Positions 1-6,612 are shown, counted from the first letter of the stretch. The stretch: DNA of 6,807 bases from CF-161 sp035263645 (GCA_035263645.1 DATFRD010000357.1:1-6807); one strand, 5' to 3'. Translations and numbers: made by a program. Notes: generated from the sequence alone by a model not told the origin.

Positions 1-978
1 GCGGTGGTGCTCGGGCTCTGGATGGTGGGCTTCGCGCGGCCTCACTGGACCGCCGCCACCGCGCTGGGCGCCTGCGCGATCGCGCTGCTCGTCCTCTCCC
101 ACGGGCCCACCGCCGTCGCCGCCATGTTCGGCACGGTGTTCCAGGCCGGCATCCGCCTGCCGCTGTGGCCGGGCCTGCCCATCGTCGGCGCGACCGTCGC
201 CGCGTTCGAGGCCGTCGACGTCCTGCACGGCCAGGCCGACCTGCTGTCCGGCGCCCTCAACGTGGTCGGCTGGGGCGCGCTGTACACGGCCGGCGCGGCC
301 TTTCGGCAGCTCCGCCAGGAGCAGTCGCGGACCCGGCAGGCGCTGGAGGAGCTGCGGCTGTCGCGGGCGGCCCAGCTCGAGTCCGCCAAGGTCGAGGAGC
401 GGGCCCGGCTGGCGCGTGAGATCCACGACGTGCTGGCCCACACGCTCTCGGCGCTGGCCGTCCAGCTGGAGACCGGCCGGGTTCTGCTGGAGCAGCGCCC
501 GGGCGACCCGGCCGGGCTGCAAGCGGTCGAGCGGGCACACCGGCTGGCGCAGGACGGGCTGGTCGAGGCCCGGCGGGCGGTCGGCACGCTGCGCGGCGGA
601 CCCCTGCCCGGGCCGGCCGCGCTCCCGGCGCTCGCCGCCGACTTCCAGAGCGACACCGGCGTCCCCTGCCGGCTGGAGGTCGAAGGCGAGCCGGTCCGGC
701 TCTCCTCCGAGGCCAGCCTGGCCGTCTACCGCACCGCCCAGGAGGCGCTGGCGAACGTCCGCAAGCACGCCAGGGCGCGCAGCGTGTCCCTGCGCCTGCG
801 CTGGCGGCCGGACGGTGCCGAGCTGACCGTCGAGGACGAGGGCGAGCCCAGGGCGTGGGCCGTGAAGAGCGGGTACGGCCTGCTAGGCATCCGCGAGCGG
901 GCCGAGCTGCTGGGGGGGCGGCTGGAGGCCGGCCCCGGCGAACAGGGGTTCCGGGTGCGGCTGTGGGTGCCCGCCTGA
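1..978 (+). CDS. Sensor histidine kinase, HisKA_3 class (5'-truncated by window edge)
   Basis: This is the membrane sensor of a two-component pair: it should autophosphorylate on His and pass the phosphate to the regulator encoded just downstream. The frame is open through base 1 and the first GTG (base 4) falls inside hydrophobic sequence, so the true start probably lies upstream. Numbering from that GTG, residues about 10-100 are hydrophobic and contain several likely membrane helices. A charged, probably coiled linker follows at 101-135. The HisKA_3 dimerisation motif REIHDVLAH carries phospho-acceptor His141. The ATPase domain shows the N box QEALANVRKHA (Asn251), the D box VEDEG (Asp278) and the G box GYGLLGIRERAELLGG (290-305). 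This fits the NarX/DesK/LiaS-like kinases common in actinomycetes. The sensed signal cannot be read. The stop TGA (976-978) lies in the first copy of a 29-bp tandem repeat. Confidence 0.93.
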   Translation, partial: AVVLGLWMVGFARPHWTAATALGACAIALLVLSHGPTAVAAMFGTVFQAGIRLPLWPGLPIVGATVAAFEAVDVLHGQADLLSGALNVVGWGALYTAGAAFRQLRQEQSRTRQALEELRLSRAAQLESAKVEERARLAREIHDVLAHTLSALAVQLETGRVLLEQRPGDPAGLQAVERAHRLAQDGLVEARRAVGTLRGGPLPGPAALPALAADFQSDTGVPCRLEVEGEPVRLSSEASLAVYRTAQEALANVRKHARARSVSLRLRWRPDGAELTVEDEGEPRAWAVKSGYGLLGIRERAELLGGRLEAGPGEQGFRVRLWVPA

Positions 979-1018
979 TTCGCGTCCTGCTGTGGGTGCC
1001 GGCCTGATTCGCGTCCTG
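961..1018 (+). repeat. 29-bp tandem duplication at the kinase/regulator junction
   Basis: Bases 961-989 and 990-1018 are head-to-tail copies that match at 28 of 29 positions; the mismatch is C at 972 and G at 1001. Each copy holds both the last codons of the kinase (Leu-Trp-Val-Pro-Ala-stop) and the first codons of the regulator (GTG GGT GCC ...) in overlapping frames. The kinase uses the stop of copy 1 and the regulator uses the GTG of copy 2. Because 29 is not a multiple of 3, the GTG of copy 1 (963) instead opens a 14-codon ORF that ends at the TGA of copy 2 (1005-1007). The single-copy ancestor would have had a 16-bp stop/start overlap. Confidence 0.95.
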
Positions 1019-1666
1019 GTGGCGGACGACCAGGCGCTGGTCCGGGAGGGCCTGACCACGCTCCTCGGCCTGGCGGACGGGATCCAGGTGGTGGGGGCGG
1101 CGGCCGACGGCGAGGAGGCTGTCGAGCTGGCGGCTCGGCTCCGCCCCGACGTCGTGCTGATGGACCTGCGGATGCCGCGGATGGACGGGGTGGAGGCGAC
1201 CCGCCGCGTGCTCGCCGGCGAGGGGGCGCCACGGGTGCTGGTGCTCACCACGTACGCGGACGACGAGTCGGTCCTCGCGGCCCTGCAGGCGGGGGCGCTG
1301 GGCTATCTCACCAAGGACTCCGGCGCCGGCGACATCGCGCTCGCGGTGCGCACCGTGCACGCCGGGAAGGCGCTGCTGGAGCCGGAGGTGCAGCGGCGGC
1401 TGCTGGAGCTGAGCCGGGGCGGCGGCCCCGCGAGCCGGGAGCCGGAGGCGCCAGCGCCGCCGGCTCCGGACGGGCTCACGGAGCGCGAGGTGGACGTGCT
1501 CGTGCTCATCGCCCACGGCCTCTCGAACCGGGAGATCGCCGAGCGGCTCTTCGTGAGCGAGGCGACCGTCAAGACGCACATCAACAACCTGTTCAGCAAG
1601 GCCGGCCTGCGCGACCGCGCGCAGGCGGTGACCTACGCCTACCGCCGGGGCCTGGTGCGGTCGTAG
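992..1666 (+). CDS. NarL/LuxR-family response regulator
   Basis: This 224-residue DNA-binding regulator is the partner of the histidine kinase ahead of it. The receiver domain (about 5-122) begins IRVLVADDQ, with the acidic pair Asp12/Asp13, phospho-acceptor Asp58 in VLMDLRMPRMDG, Thr86/Thr87 and Lys108 in GYLTKD. A Pro/Ala-rich linker (about 142-160) leads to a GerE/LuxR helix-turn-helix (about 161-215) with the family signature LTEREVDVL, GLSNREIAERLFVSEATVKTHINNL (split here as two adjoining parts) and KAGLRDRAQAV. Length is normal for the family. GTG at 992 was chosen because it gives the usual short lead before IRVLVADD. No clear Shine-Dalgarno precedes it, so translation probably depends on ribosomes arriving from the kinase gene. 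The target genes are unknown. Confidence 0.95.
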   Translation: MGAGLIRVLVADDQALVREGLTTLLGLADGIQVVGAAADGEEAVELAARLRPDVVLMDLRMPRMDGVEATRRVLAGEGAPRVLVLTTYADDESVLAALQAGALGYLTKDSGAGDIALAVRTVHAGKALLEPEVQRRLLELSRGGGPASREPEAPAPPAPDGLTEREVDVLVLIAHGLSNREIAERLFVSEATVKTHINNLFSKAGLRDRAQAVTYAYRRGLVRS

Positions 1667-1675
1667 CGGCGTTTA

Positions 1676-2455
1676 ATGGCGCTCATGACCCGCAGGGACG
1701 GCGCCGTGCCGCGAGGCGCCAGGGCGCGAGCCCGGCTCACCGCCGAGCGGCTGGCTCGGGTGCATCCTGCTCGGTCCGAGCTCGAGTTCGGGAGCGCGTA
1801 CGAGCTCCTGGTGGTCACCATCCTGTCCGCCCAGAGCACCAACCGGCTCGCCAACCAGATCGGGGCCAGCCTGTTCGCCCGCTACCCCGACCCCGCCGCC
1901 CTGGCGGAGGCGAAGCTCGAGGACGTCGAGGACATCGTCCGCCAGATCGGCTTCTACCGCACCAAGGCGCGCACGGTGGTGGCCGCCGCCCGGGCCGTGG
2001 CCGAGCGCCACGGCGGGGCCGTGCCCGGCACCATGACCGAGCTGCTCACGATCCCGGGCGTCGGTCGCAAGAGCGCCAACGTGGTGCTCGGCCTGGCCTT
2101 CGGGGCCCCGAGCATCGTCGCCGACCGGCACGCGATGCGCCTGGCCCACCGCCTCCGCCTGGTCTCGGAGGCCGAGCCGGGCCGCGTGGAGGCACAGCTG
2201 GGGCGGCTGCTGCCCCGCCCCGAGTGGAGGGCCTTCTCGCTGCGCATGACCCTGCACGGCCGGCACGTCTGCCTGGCCAGGCGGCCGCTGTGCGAGCGCT
2301 GTGTCCTCAACGACCTCTGCCCCAGCTCGTCGACACGCGCCTGGCCGGCGGAGGCCAGGCTGGCTCTCTCCCTGTCTCTCCTGGCCGACGCCGAGCCCGA
2401 CGCCGGCCCGGCCGAAGCCGCCCCGTCGACCCGAGAGACCGCCCGGGAAGCGTGA
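1676..2455 (+). CDS. nth: Endonuclease III, DNA glycosylase/AP lyase
   Basis: This base-excision repair enzyme removes oxidised pyrimidines and cuts the strand by beta-elimination. The helix-hairpin-helix is TIPGVGRKSANVVLG, with catalytic Lys132. Catalytic Asp150 lies 18 residues later, the same spacing as Lys120/Asp138 of E. coli Nth. The C-terminal iron-sulfur motif C-X6-C-X2-C-X5-C is complete (Cys199, 206, 209, 215). Two places differ from the usual family text: the helix motif reads SAQSTN where SAQ-(S/A)-TD is common, and the segment around the catalytic Asp reads ADRH rather than VDTH. About 40 low-complexity residues follow the cluster. The gene starts 9 bp after the regulator stop with no visible Shine-Dalgarno, so it is probably cotranscribed with the two-component genes; ATG at 1685 is an alternative start. 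It converges on the minus-strand operon. Confidence 0.92.
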   Translation: MALMTRRDGAVPRGARARARLTAERLARVHPARSELEFGSAYELLVVTILSAQSTNRLANQIGASLFARYPDPAALAEAKLEDVEDIVRQIGFYRTKARTVVAAARAVAERHGGAVPGTMTELLTIPGVGRKSANVVLGLAFGAPSIVADRHAMRLAHRLRLVSEAEPGRVEAQLGRLLPRPEWRAFSLRMTLHGRHVCLARRPLCERCVLNDLCPSSSTRAWPAEARLALSLSLLADAEPDAGPAEAAPSTRETAREA

Positions 2456-2467
2456 GCGCGGGTCGGC
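2456..2467. other. 12-bp convergent intergenic gap, no visible terminator
   Basis: Only 12 bases separate the stop of nth (plus strand) from the stop of the adenylosuccinate synthetase-like gene (minus strand). I see no stem-loop or T-run here, so transcripts from both sides probably run into the opposing gene, or termination depends on Rho. Confidence 0.6.
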
Positions 2468-3757
2468 TCAGGCGGCGGCGCCCCTTCCGGCCCGGACGCG
2501 CAGCTCGCGCTTGTCGGCCGCGGTGGGCCCGAACGAGCCGAGCACGACCGGGAGGTCGAGCGCCTCGCCGACGGTCTCGATCCACCCGCCGGCGACCCGG
2601 TGGCAGACGGGCCGGGCGGCGAGGAGGCGGCGGGCGAGCCGCGCCTGCCGGTCGAGGTCGCCGGGGGGCCCGACCGGCAGGCGCTCCACACGCTGGTCGT
2701 CGATCTCGTAGGCGCGGCAGATCCTGAGGTCCGCCCGTGCCTGCGCGACGTCCAGGTGGGTGAGCGCGAGGGCGTCGGCGCCGCCGGACACCTCGAGGGC
2801 GTAGCGGATCGCGACGGCGTCGAAGTGCCCGACGCGAAACGCCCCCTGCCATCGCCCATGGCTGTTGTGCCGGTCCGGCAGGCCGGCGGTGAGCGCCGGG
2901 TCCTCGGTCACGAACGGGCCCGGCCCGTGCCGGGTCGCGTAGGTTCGGAGCACACCGAGCCGCCGCGCGCTGCCGGCGAGGCCGGCCTCCGCCAGCAGGG
3001 CCTCGGCGTTGGCGAACGTGGTGGTGGACCAGGTCGTGTAGGGGTGGAAGCCCTGCCATTCGTCGAGCAGGACGCCCTGGGCGCCCTCGAAGACCACCCG
3101 GCCGCGGCGCAGGAGGCGCGGCAGGTAGGCATCGTCGACCAGCCTGACGCTGCCGGCGAAGGCGCGAAACGCCTCCACGCACGCCGCGACGAGGGGCGCC
3201 TGGAGCTCGCCGAGCTCCTCGCTCAGCCGGTCGCGCACCAGGGTCAGCTTGCGGCACAGCACCCGCGGATCGGCGCAGTCGCCGACCCGCGGCGCGTCGT
3301 CCTCGTAGGCCAGGGCATAGGCCGCCGTCTCGCCGATCCCGACGCCGCAGGATCCGTGCCGGGCGGCGCCGCGCGCGATCTCACGGGCCCGGTTGGCGGC
3401 CCGATGGTAGGGCGTGGTGAGGAGGGCCCGACGGTCCACCGTGAGCCGGTCCAGCGCGTCGGGCACGCCCAGGGCGACGAGGTGATCGGCCTCGGCGACG
3501 AGCGCCAGCGGGTCGACCAGCACGTAGCGCGACAGGTGGGTGAGCACGCCCGCGTGGAACGTGCCGGACCCGAACTGCGCGAAGGTGTGGTGCCGGCCGT
3601 CGGGGGTGACCACGTTGTGCGCGGCCTGGGCGCCACCGTTGAACCGGACGACCGCGGGGACCGGCCCGCCCCCGTTCGCAGGGGAGCAGAGCCAGTCCAC
3701 GACCGTGCCCTTGCCGGCGTCGCCGTACCCGAGGTCGACGACGATGTCATGCGTCAC
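2468..3757 (-). CDS. Divergent adenylosuccinate synthetase-like ligase
   Basis: The protein has 429 residues, the usual length of PurA, which joins aspartate to IMP using GTP. Retained landmarks are the P-loop-like YGDAGKG (11-17) with Asp13, NGGAQAAH with His47, VVFEGAQGVLLD (221-232), RTYATRHGPGPF (271-282), THLD (333-336) and the terminal SFGPTAADK. Asp13 and His47 align with the PurA catalytic Asp and His. By-eye alignment shows changes in ligand loops: GDEGKG is GDAGKG, GGHNAGH is GGAQAAH, TTGRGIGPAYE is replaced by SCGVGIGETAAYA, the Arg-rich aspartate loop GATTGRRRR is replaced by HGRWQGAFRVG, and TKLD is THLD. A housekeeping role in AMP synthesis is therefore doubtful; the true substrates are unknown. 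The GTG start (3757-3755) overlaps the upstream stop as GTGA and has GAGG just ahead. The frame stays open further upstream, but that part lies inside the vWA gene. Confidence 0.85.
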   Translation of the reverse strand: MTHDIVVDLGYGDAGKGTVVDWLCSPANGGGPVPAVVRFNGGAQAAHNVVTPDGRHHTFAQFGSGTFHAGVLTHLSRYVLVDPLALVAEADHLVALGVPDALDRLTVDRRALLTTPYHRAANRAREIARGAARHGSCGVGIGETAAYALAYEDDAPRVGDCADPRVLCRKLTLVRDRLSEELGELQAPLVAACVEAFRAFAGSVRLVDDAYLPRLLRRGRVVFEGAQGVLLDEWQGFHPYTTWSTTTFANAEALLAEAGLAGSARRLGVLRTYATRHGPGPFVTEDPALTAGLPDRHNSHGRWQGAFRVGHFDAVAIRYALEVSGGADALALTHLDVAQARADLRICRAYEIDDQRVERLPVGPPGDLDRQARLARRLLAARPVCHRVAGGWIETVGEALDLPVVLGSFGPTAADKRELRVRAGRGAAA

Positions 3758-4725
3758 AGCCTCACGATCCCGCCGGAAGCGCCGGTTCCCAGGTCCCCGG
3801 GCACGGCCGAGACCGCGACCATGGCACGGTCGGCGGCGATCGTGGCGAGCGCCCTGGAGACGGAGGCTCCGGAGCGGGACCCGTACTCGCGCAGGTGGTC
3901 GAGGCCCTCGCCCAGGTCGATGGCGTCCTCGCCGAGCCCCACGGTCAGGGCGATCGTCTCGCACGCGGCATCCAGGTCGTCGAGCTGGATGACGTTCTGG
4001 CCGAGCAGCCGGCGCCACCGGCCCAGCACCTCGTGGTCGCCCACGTAGGACGAGCCGTGCGGCAGGATATAGTAGACGTCGTACTTGCGGGTGAGCTCGG
4101 CGACGATCGCCTCCACGGGCAGGTCCTCGACCATCTCGTCGCCGATGAGCCTGCGGACCTCCGGCGCCTTTACGCGCGCGTACGGCATCTCGTCGCCGAT
4201 CAGAAACAGGTACCCGCGCCGGCCGCGCCGCTCCTGGCAGTCGATCGAGGTGTGCCGGGCCATGAAGTACATCGCCAGCTCGTACGACTCGGTCTTCTGG
4301 CCCCCGCCCCCGCCCTCGAGCAGGATCCGGCCCAGGTCGTCATCCATGCGGTTGTCCGACTCGAACTGGCCGATCTGCAGCGGAGCCCAGTCGCAGGTGG
4401 CGTCGCCGATGGCGCCGAACAGGATCTGCGGGTGGGTGACGTACCCCTTGCGCAGCAGCAGGCCCAGCAGCTCTGGCAGCCTGGCCTGCAGGGCCCGCGG
4501 CACCGTGCGCATCGAGCCGGTGACATCGAAGAGCACGGCGATCGCCACGGACTCCGGGTGCTCGTCGGAGTCGCGGCTCTCGCGCCTGGTCACCCCATAC
4601 GGGTCCAGGCTCGGGTGCACCGCGGTCGCGCCGCCGTCGCTGTAGGCGAAGGCGCTGACCCCCCTCGCCGCCCGGTACCGCGCCGCGGCGTCGAACACGT
4701 CCGTTGACCAGCGTCCACTTCCCAT
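3754..4725 (-). CDS. von Willebrand factor A (vWA) domain protein with intact MIDAS
   Basis: This 323-residue soluble protein has no signal peptide or membrane segment. The vWA fold begins at about residue 60 with AIAVLFDVTGSM, which supplies the first metal-ion-dependent adhesion site element DxTxS (Asp67, Thr69, Ser71). A glycine-rich loop EGGGGGQKTESYELAMYF follows, giving the MIDAS Thr145, and then FLIGDEMPY gives Asp178. All three MIDAS elements are therefore present and metal-dependent binding of a partner is likely. Before the domain lies a short segment with FAYSDGG, and after it a helical tail (about 250-300). The start has a strong Shine-Dalgarno (AAAGGAGG, 4731-4738). The gene lies 12 bp after the J-domain/pseudokinase gene and its stop overlaps the ligase start. 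The partner protein is unknown, though the neighbouring operon products are the obvious candidates. Confidence 0.9.
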   Translation of the reverse strand: MGSGRWSTDVFDAAARYRAARGVSAFAYSDGGATAVHPSLDPYGVTRRESRDSDEHPESVAIAVLFDVTGSMRTVPRALQARLPELLGLLLRKGYVTHPQILFGAIGDATCDWAPLQIGQFESDNRMDDDLGRILLEGGGGGQKTESYELAMYFMARHTSIDCQERRGRRGYLFLIGDEMPYARVKAPEVRRLIGDEMVEDLPVEAIVAELTRKYDVYYILPHGSSYVGDHEVLGRWRRLLGQNVIQLDDLDAACETIALTVGLGEDAIDLGEGLDHLREYGSRSGASVSRALATIAADRAMVAVSAVPGDLGTGASGGIVRL

Positions 4726-4738
4726 CGGATCCTCCTTT
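4726..4738 (-). promoter_or_regulatory. Strong Shine-Dalgarno for the vWA gene
   Basis: On the minus strand AAAGGAGG (4738-4731) stands five bases ahead of the ATG at 4725 and touches the TGA stop of the preceding gene (4740-4738). It is nearly the full anti-16S complement and fixes the start of the vWA protein. Confidence 0.85.
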
Positions 4739-5790
4739 CAGCCGGCCTTCGCCGGCATGGCAAACGGTCTGAACCTGCGCGCTCCGTAGAGCCGCTCGAG
4801 CACGTCGTCGAGCTCCCCGAGCAGGCGCCACGCGTCCGCTGGCCGCCGGCTCGGCGCGGCCAGGGCGCAGCCCCTCGCGAACATCAGCAGCGGCCGCGGG
4901 ACCGGCTGGCCGAGCAGCTCGGTCATGCACCGCGTGGCCATGTAGATGTCGGTCGCCGGGCTGGCTCGCCGGCCCTCGAGCACCTCCGGCGGGTAGCGGT
5001 CGCTGCCGGCGTAGCGGCCCACGACGACGGGCACCCGGCCCGTCGGATCCGTCGCGGCATAGCAGCCGGGGACCGAGCAGCACCAGTCCACGAGCACCAG
5101 CCCGTGGTCGGCGGGGTGGATGAGCACGTGCTCCGGCAGCACCGCGCCGTGGATCACGCCGGCGCGGTGCGCGTACCCGAGGGCGACCAGCAGGCGCCGC
5201 CACATCCAGGCCACGTCCCGCGGGTCCAGGCCGTCGGGGTGGGCGGCCCGGACCTCGGCCAGGCTGAAGAATCCGCCCAGCAGCTCGATCACGTTGGCCT
5301 GCCGCGTCATCCCCGCCGCGGCGTCGCGATGCCGGAACGTCTCGATCAGGCGCGGCGCGTAGGGGCGGAAGCGGGCATCCCCGTCCTGCACGAGCTGCGC
5401 CAGGGCGGTCGCCTCGCGGGCCAGCAGGTCGCTGTGGGCCGGGTCGCGCGGCAGCTTCAGCAGCGCGGCGGTCTCCGGGTGGCCGTAGCGAACCCGGTAG
5501 AGGCCCGCGATCTCCCCGGTCGCGAAGCGCGGGCCGAGCACATACGACCGCCGACGCGTGGTGATCGTCGCGGGCGAGCCCCCCTGCCGAGCCTGGCTCC
5601 ACAGCGCCGTGAGCCTGGCGAACGCGCGGGCGGCTGCGGCGGCGCGGCCGTCGCGCACCGTGTCCGGGTGGGTGAGACGGGCCAGGAGGTGGTACCTGCG
5701 TGATGCTGAGTCGCCGTCCGGCGGGCCGAACAGGTCGGCGGGGGTGCGGGCCGCCTCGATCAGCTGGATCGCATCGTCGAGCTGCGTCAT
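4738..5790 (-). CDS. J-domain fused to a kinase-fold protein (predicted pseudokinase)
   Basis: The protein has 350 residues. Residues about 7-66 resemble a DnaJ J-domain: a helix with YHLLARL, the diagnostic His-Pro-Asp at 41-43, then an Ala-rich helix ending FARLTALW. From about residue 85 a protein-kinase fold follows: ALLKLPRD with the VAIK-type Lys112, REATAL with the helix-C Glu126, catalytic-loop position HGAVLPEHVLI (214-224), VDW in place of DFG (Asp235), PPEVL as the APE segment (267-271), ATDIYMA with helix-F Asp281, and PSRRPADA with Arg315. The catalytic loop has lost the HRD Asp (Ala216), the following Lys (Leu) and the Asn (His), so phosphotransfer is unlikely although nucleotide binding may remain. 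The ATG overlaps the Nudix stop as ATGA and has GAGGAGGAGG ahead of it. The frame is open to 5982, but that part lies within the Nudix gene. A J-domain suggests recruitment of an Hsp70. Confidence 0.85.
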   Translation of the reverse strand: MTQLDDAIQLIEAARTPADLFGPPDGDSASRRYHLLARLTHPDTVRDGRAAAAARAFARLTALWSQARQGGSPATITTRRRSYVLGPRFATGEIAGLYRVRYGHPETAALLKLPRDPAHSDLLAREATALAQLVQDGDARFRPYAPRLIETFRHRDAAAGMTRQANVIELLGGFFSLAEVRAAHPDGLDPRDVAWMWRRLLVALGYAHRAGVIHGAVLPEHVLIHPADHGLVLVDWCCSVPGCYAATDPTGRVPVVVGRYAGSDRYPPEVLEGRRASPATDIYMATRCMTELLGQPVPRPLLMFARGCALAAPSRRPADAWRLLGELDDVLERLYGARRFRPFAMPAKAG

Positions 5791-6608
5791 CGGGCCTCCT
5801 CCTCGCGAGATGGGCGAAGCAGCGCCGGGTGCAGCAGCCTGGCATCCCCCGCCCGGTAGAGCCGCGCCCGCGGGCCGCCCCGCTGGCCTCCACGCTCCGC
5901 GGTCGCGCCGGTGCTCTCCACGAAGCCGGGGACGGACAGCACCTTGCGGTGGAAGTTGCCGGCGTGCAGCTCCTCGGCCCACACGGCCTGGTAGACCGCC
6001 CGCAGCTCGGGGATGGTGAACTCCTCGCCCAGGAAGGCGGTGGCCAGCGGCGCGTACTCGAGCTTCGAGCGGGCCCGCTCCAGCCCGTCGGCCAGGATGC
6101 TGGCGTGGTCGAAGGCAAGCCGGCGGGTGGTGCCGGGCCGCTGCACGACCGGCCGGCCGGGCCGGACGGCCTCCGGCAGCCCCAGGGCGTCGACGCCAAC
6201 CCAGGCCGCCGCGGCGGCGTCGCCCCCGGCGCGGGAGTCTGGCATCTCAGGGCCGAAGGCCAGGTAGGCGACGGACACGACCCGCATCCGCGGGTCCCGG
6301 CCGGGGGTTCCGTACGTCCCCAGCTGCTCGAGATGGACCCGCCCCGGCTGCTCGGCCGCGTCGGCCAGCAGGCCGGTCTCCTCGGCCAGCTCGCGCGCCG
6401 CCGCCTCCAGCAGGTCCTCCTGGCTCCGCACGAAGCCACCGGGCAGCGCCCACCGGCCCTCGTGCGGTGGCTCTCCCCGACGCACGAGCAGGACCTGGAG
6501 CCGGCCGTCCCGGATCGTCAGGGCGACCACGTCGACGGTGACCGCGACCGGGTCGTACCGGAGCGGGTCGTAGTCGGCGAGGAACCGCTCCTCAGTCGCT
6601 TCGGCCAT
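5787..6608 (-). CDS. NrtR-like Nudix domain / winged-helix regulator
   Basis: This is the first gene of the four-gene operon, with 273 residues. Residues about 18-145 form a Nudix domain. Its box GX5EX7REUXEEXGU is complete: Gly58, Glu64, Arg72-Glu73, Glu76-Glu77, Gly79-Leu80. Residues about 187-255 match the winged-helix half of the NrtR family: EEFTIPELRAVYQAVW, then GNFHRKVLSVPGFVESTG, then a basic segment with RARLYRAG. NrtR proteins are repressors, mostly of NAD-related genes, that respond to ADP-ribose or related nucleotides. Several lack hydrolase residues; this one keeps them, so it could sense, hydrolyse, or both. A palindrome sits directly upstream and suggests autoregulation. The first ATG of this frame (6608) has only a weak GTGAG-type Shine-Dalgarno that lies within the palindrome. 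An alternative is a plain Nudix hydrolase of ADP-ribose type, but the C-terminal half argues for DNA binding. Confidence 0.88.
   Translation of the reverse strand: MAEATEERFLADYDPLRYDPVAVTVDVVALTIRDGRLQVLLVRRGEPPHEGRWALPGGFVRSQEDLLEAAARELAEETGLLADAAEQPGRVHLEQLGTYGTPGRDPRMRVVSVAYLAFGPEMPDSRAGGDAAAAAWVGVDALGLPEAVRPGRPVVQRPGTTRRLAFDHASILADGLERARSKLEYAPLATAFLGEEFTIPELRAVYQAVWAEELHAGNFHRKVLSVPGFVESTGATAERGGQRGGPRARLYRAGDARLLHPALLRPSREEEAR
5791..5807 (-). promoter_or_regulatory. Shine-Dalgarno for the J-domain/pseudokinase gene
   Basis: Reading the minus strand, GAGGAGGAGG stands five bases before ATG 5790-5788, inside the last codons of the Nudix gene (which therefore encode Arg-Glu-Glu-Glu-Ala-Arg). 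Together with the ATGA overlap it settles the start at 5790 rather than at the upstream in-frame positions. Confidence 0.8.
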
Positions 6609-6612
6609 TCAT

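Noticed and set aside
257..1579. A 440-codon minus-strand open frame opposite the two-component genes
   Set aside because: Arg/Pro/Ala-rich without motifs; the plus strand encodes an unmistakable kinase and regulator.
2468..3757. The ligase as phage PurZ (2-aminoadenine, Z-genome synthesis)
   Set aside because: As I recall, PurZ replaces the catalytic Asp of PurA, whereas Asp13 is kept here; no other Z-genome gene or phage gene is nearby.
3758..4018. An 87-residue N-terminal extension of the ligase
   Set aside because: It lies wholly inside the vWA coding sequence, has no PurA similarity, and the GTG at 3757 has a Shine-Dalgarno and a 4-bp stop/start overlap.
2600..4048. A 482-codon plus-strand open frame opposite the ligase and vWA genes
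   Set aside because: It has no domain motifs and is the antisense mirror of two genes with clear conserved motifs; high-GC DNA commonly leaves such frames open.
3754..5790. A classical TerY-type vWA/kinase/phosphatase triad
   Set aside because: No PP2C phosphatase and no TerB/C/D-like gene is present, and the kinase partner is degenerate and carries a J-domain.
5791..5982. A 64-residue N-terminal extension of the J-domain/pseudokinase protein
   Set aside because: It overlaps the Nudix gene and is low-complexity; ATG 5790 has a strong Shine-Dalgarno and the ATGA overlap.
4340..6439. A 699-codon minus-strand open frame through the vWA, pseudokinase and Nudix genes
   Set aside because: It is an out-of-frame Arg/Pro/Ala-rich shadow of three genes whose motifs are in another frame.
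6592..6612. A six-codon ORF (ATG 6612 to TGA 6592) overlapping the Nudix start
   Set aside because: It is tiny, has no separate ribosome site and its ATG is explained by the leader next to the palindrome; chance is the simpler reading.
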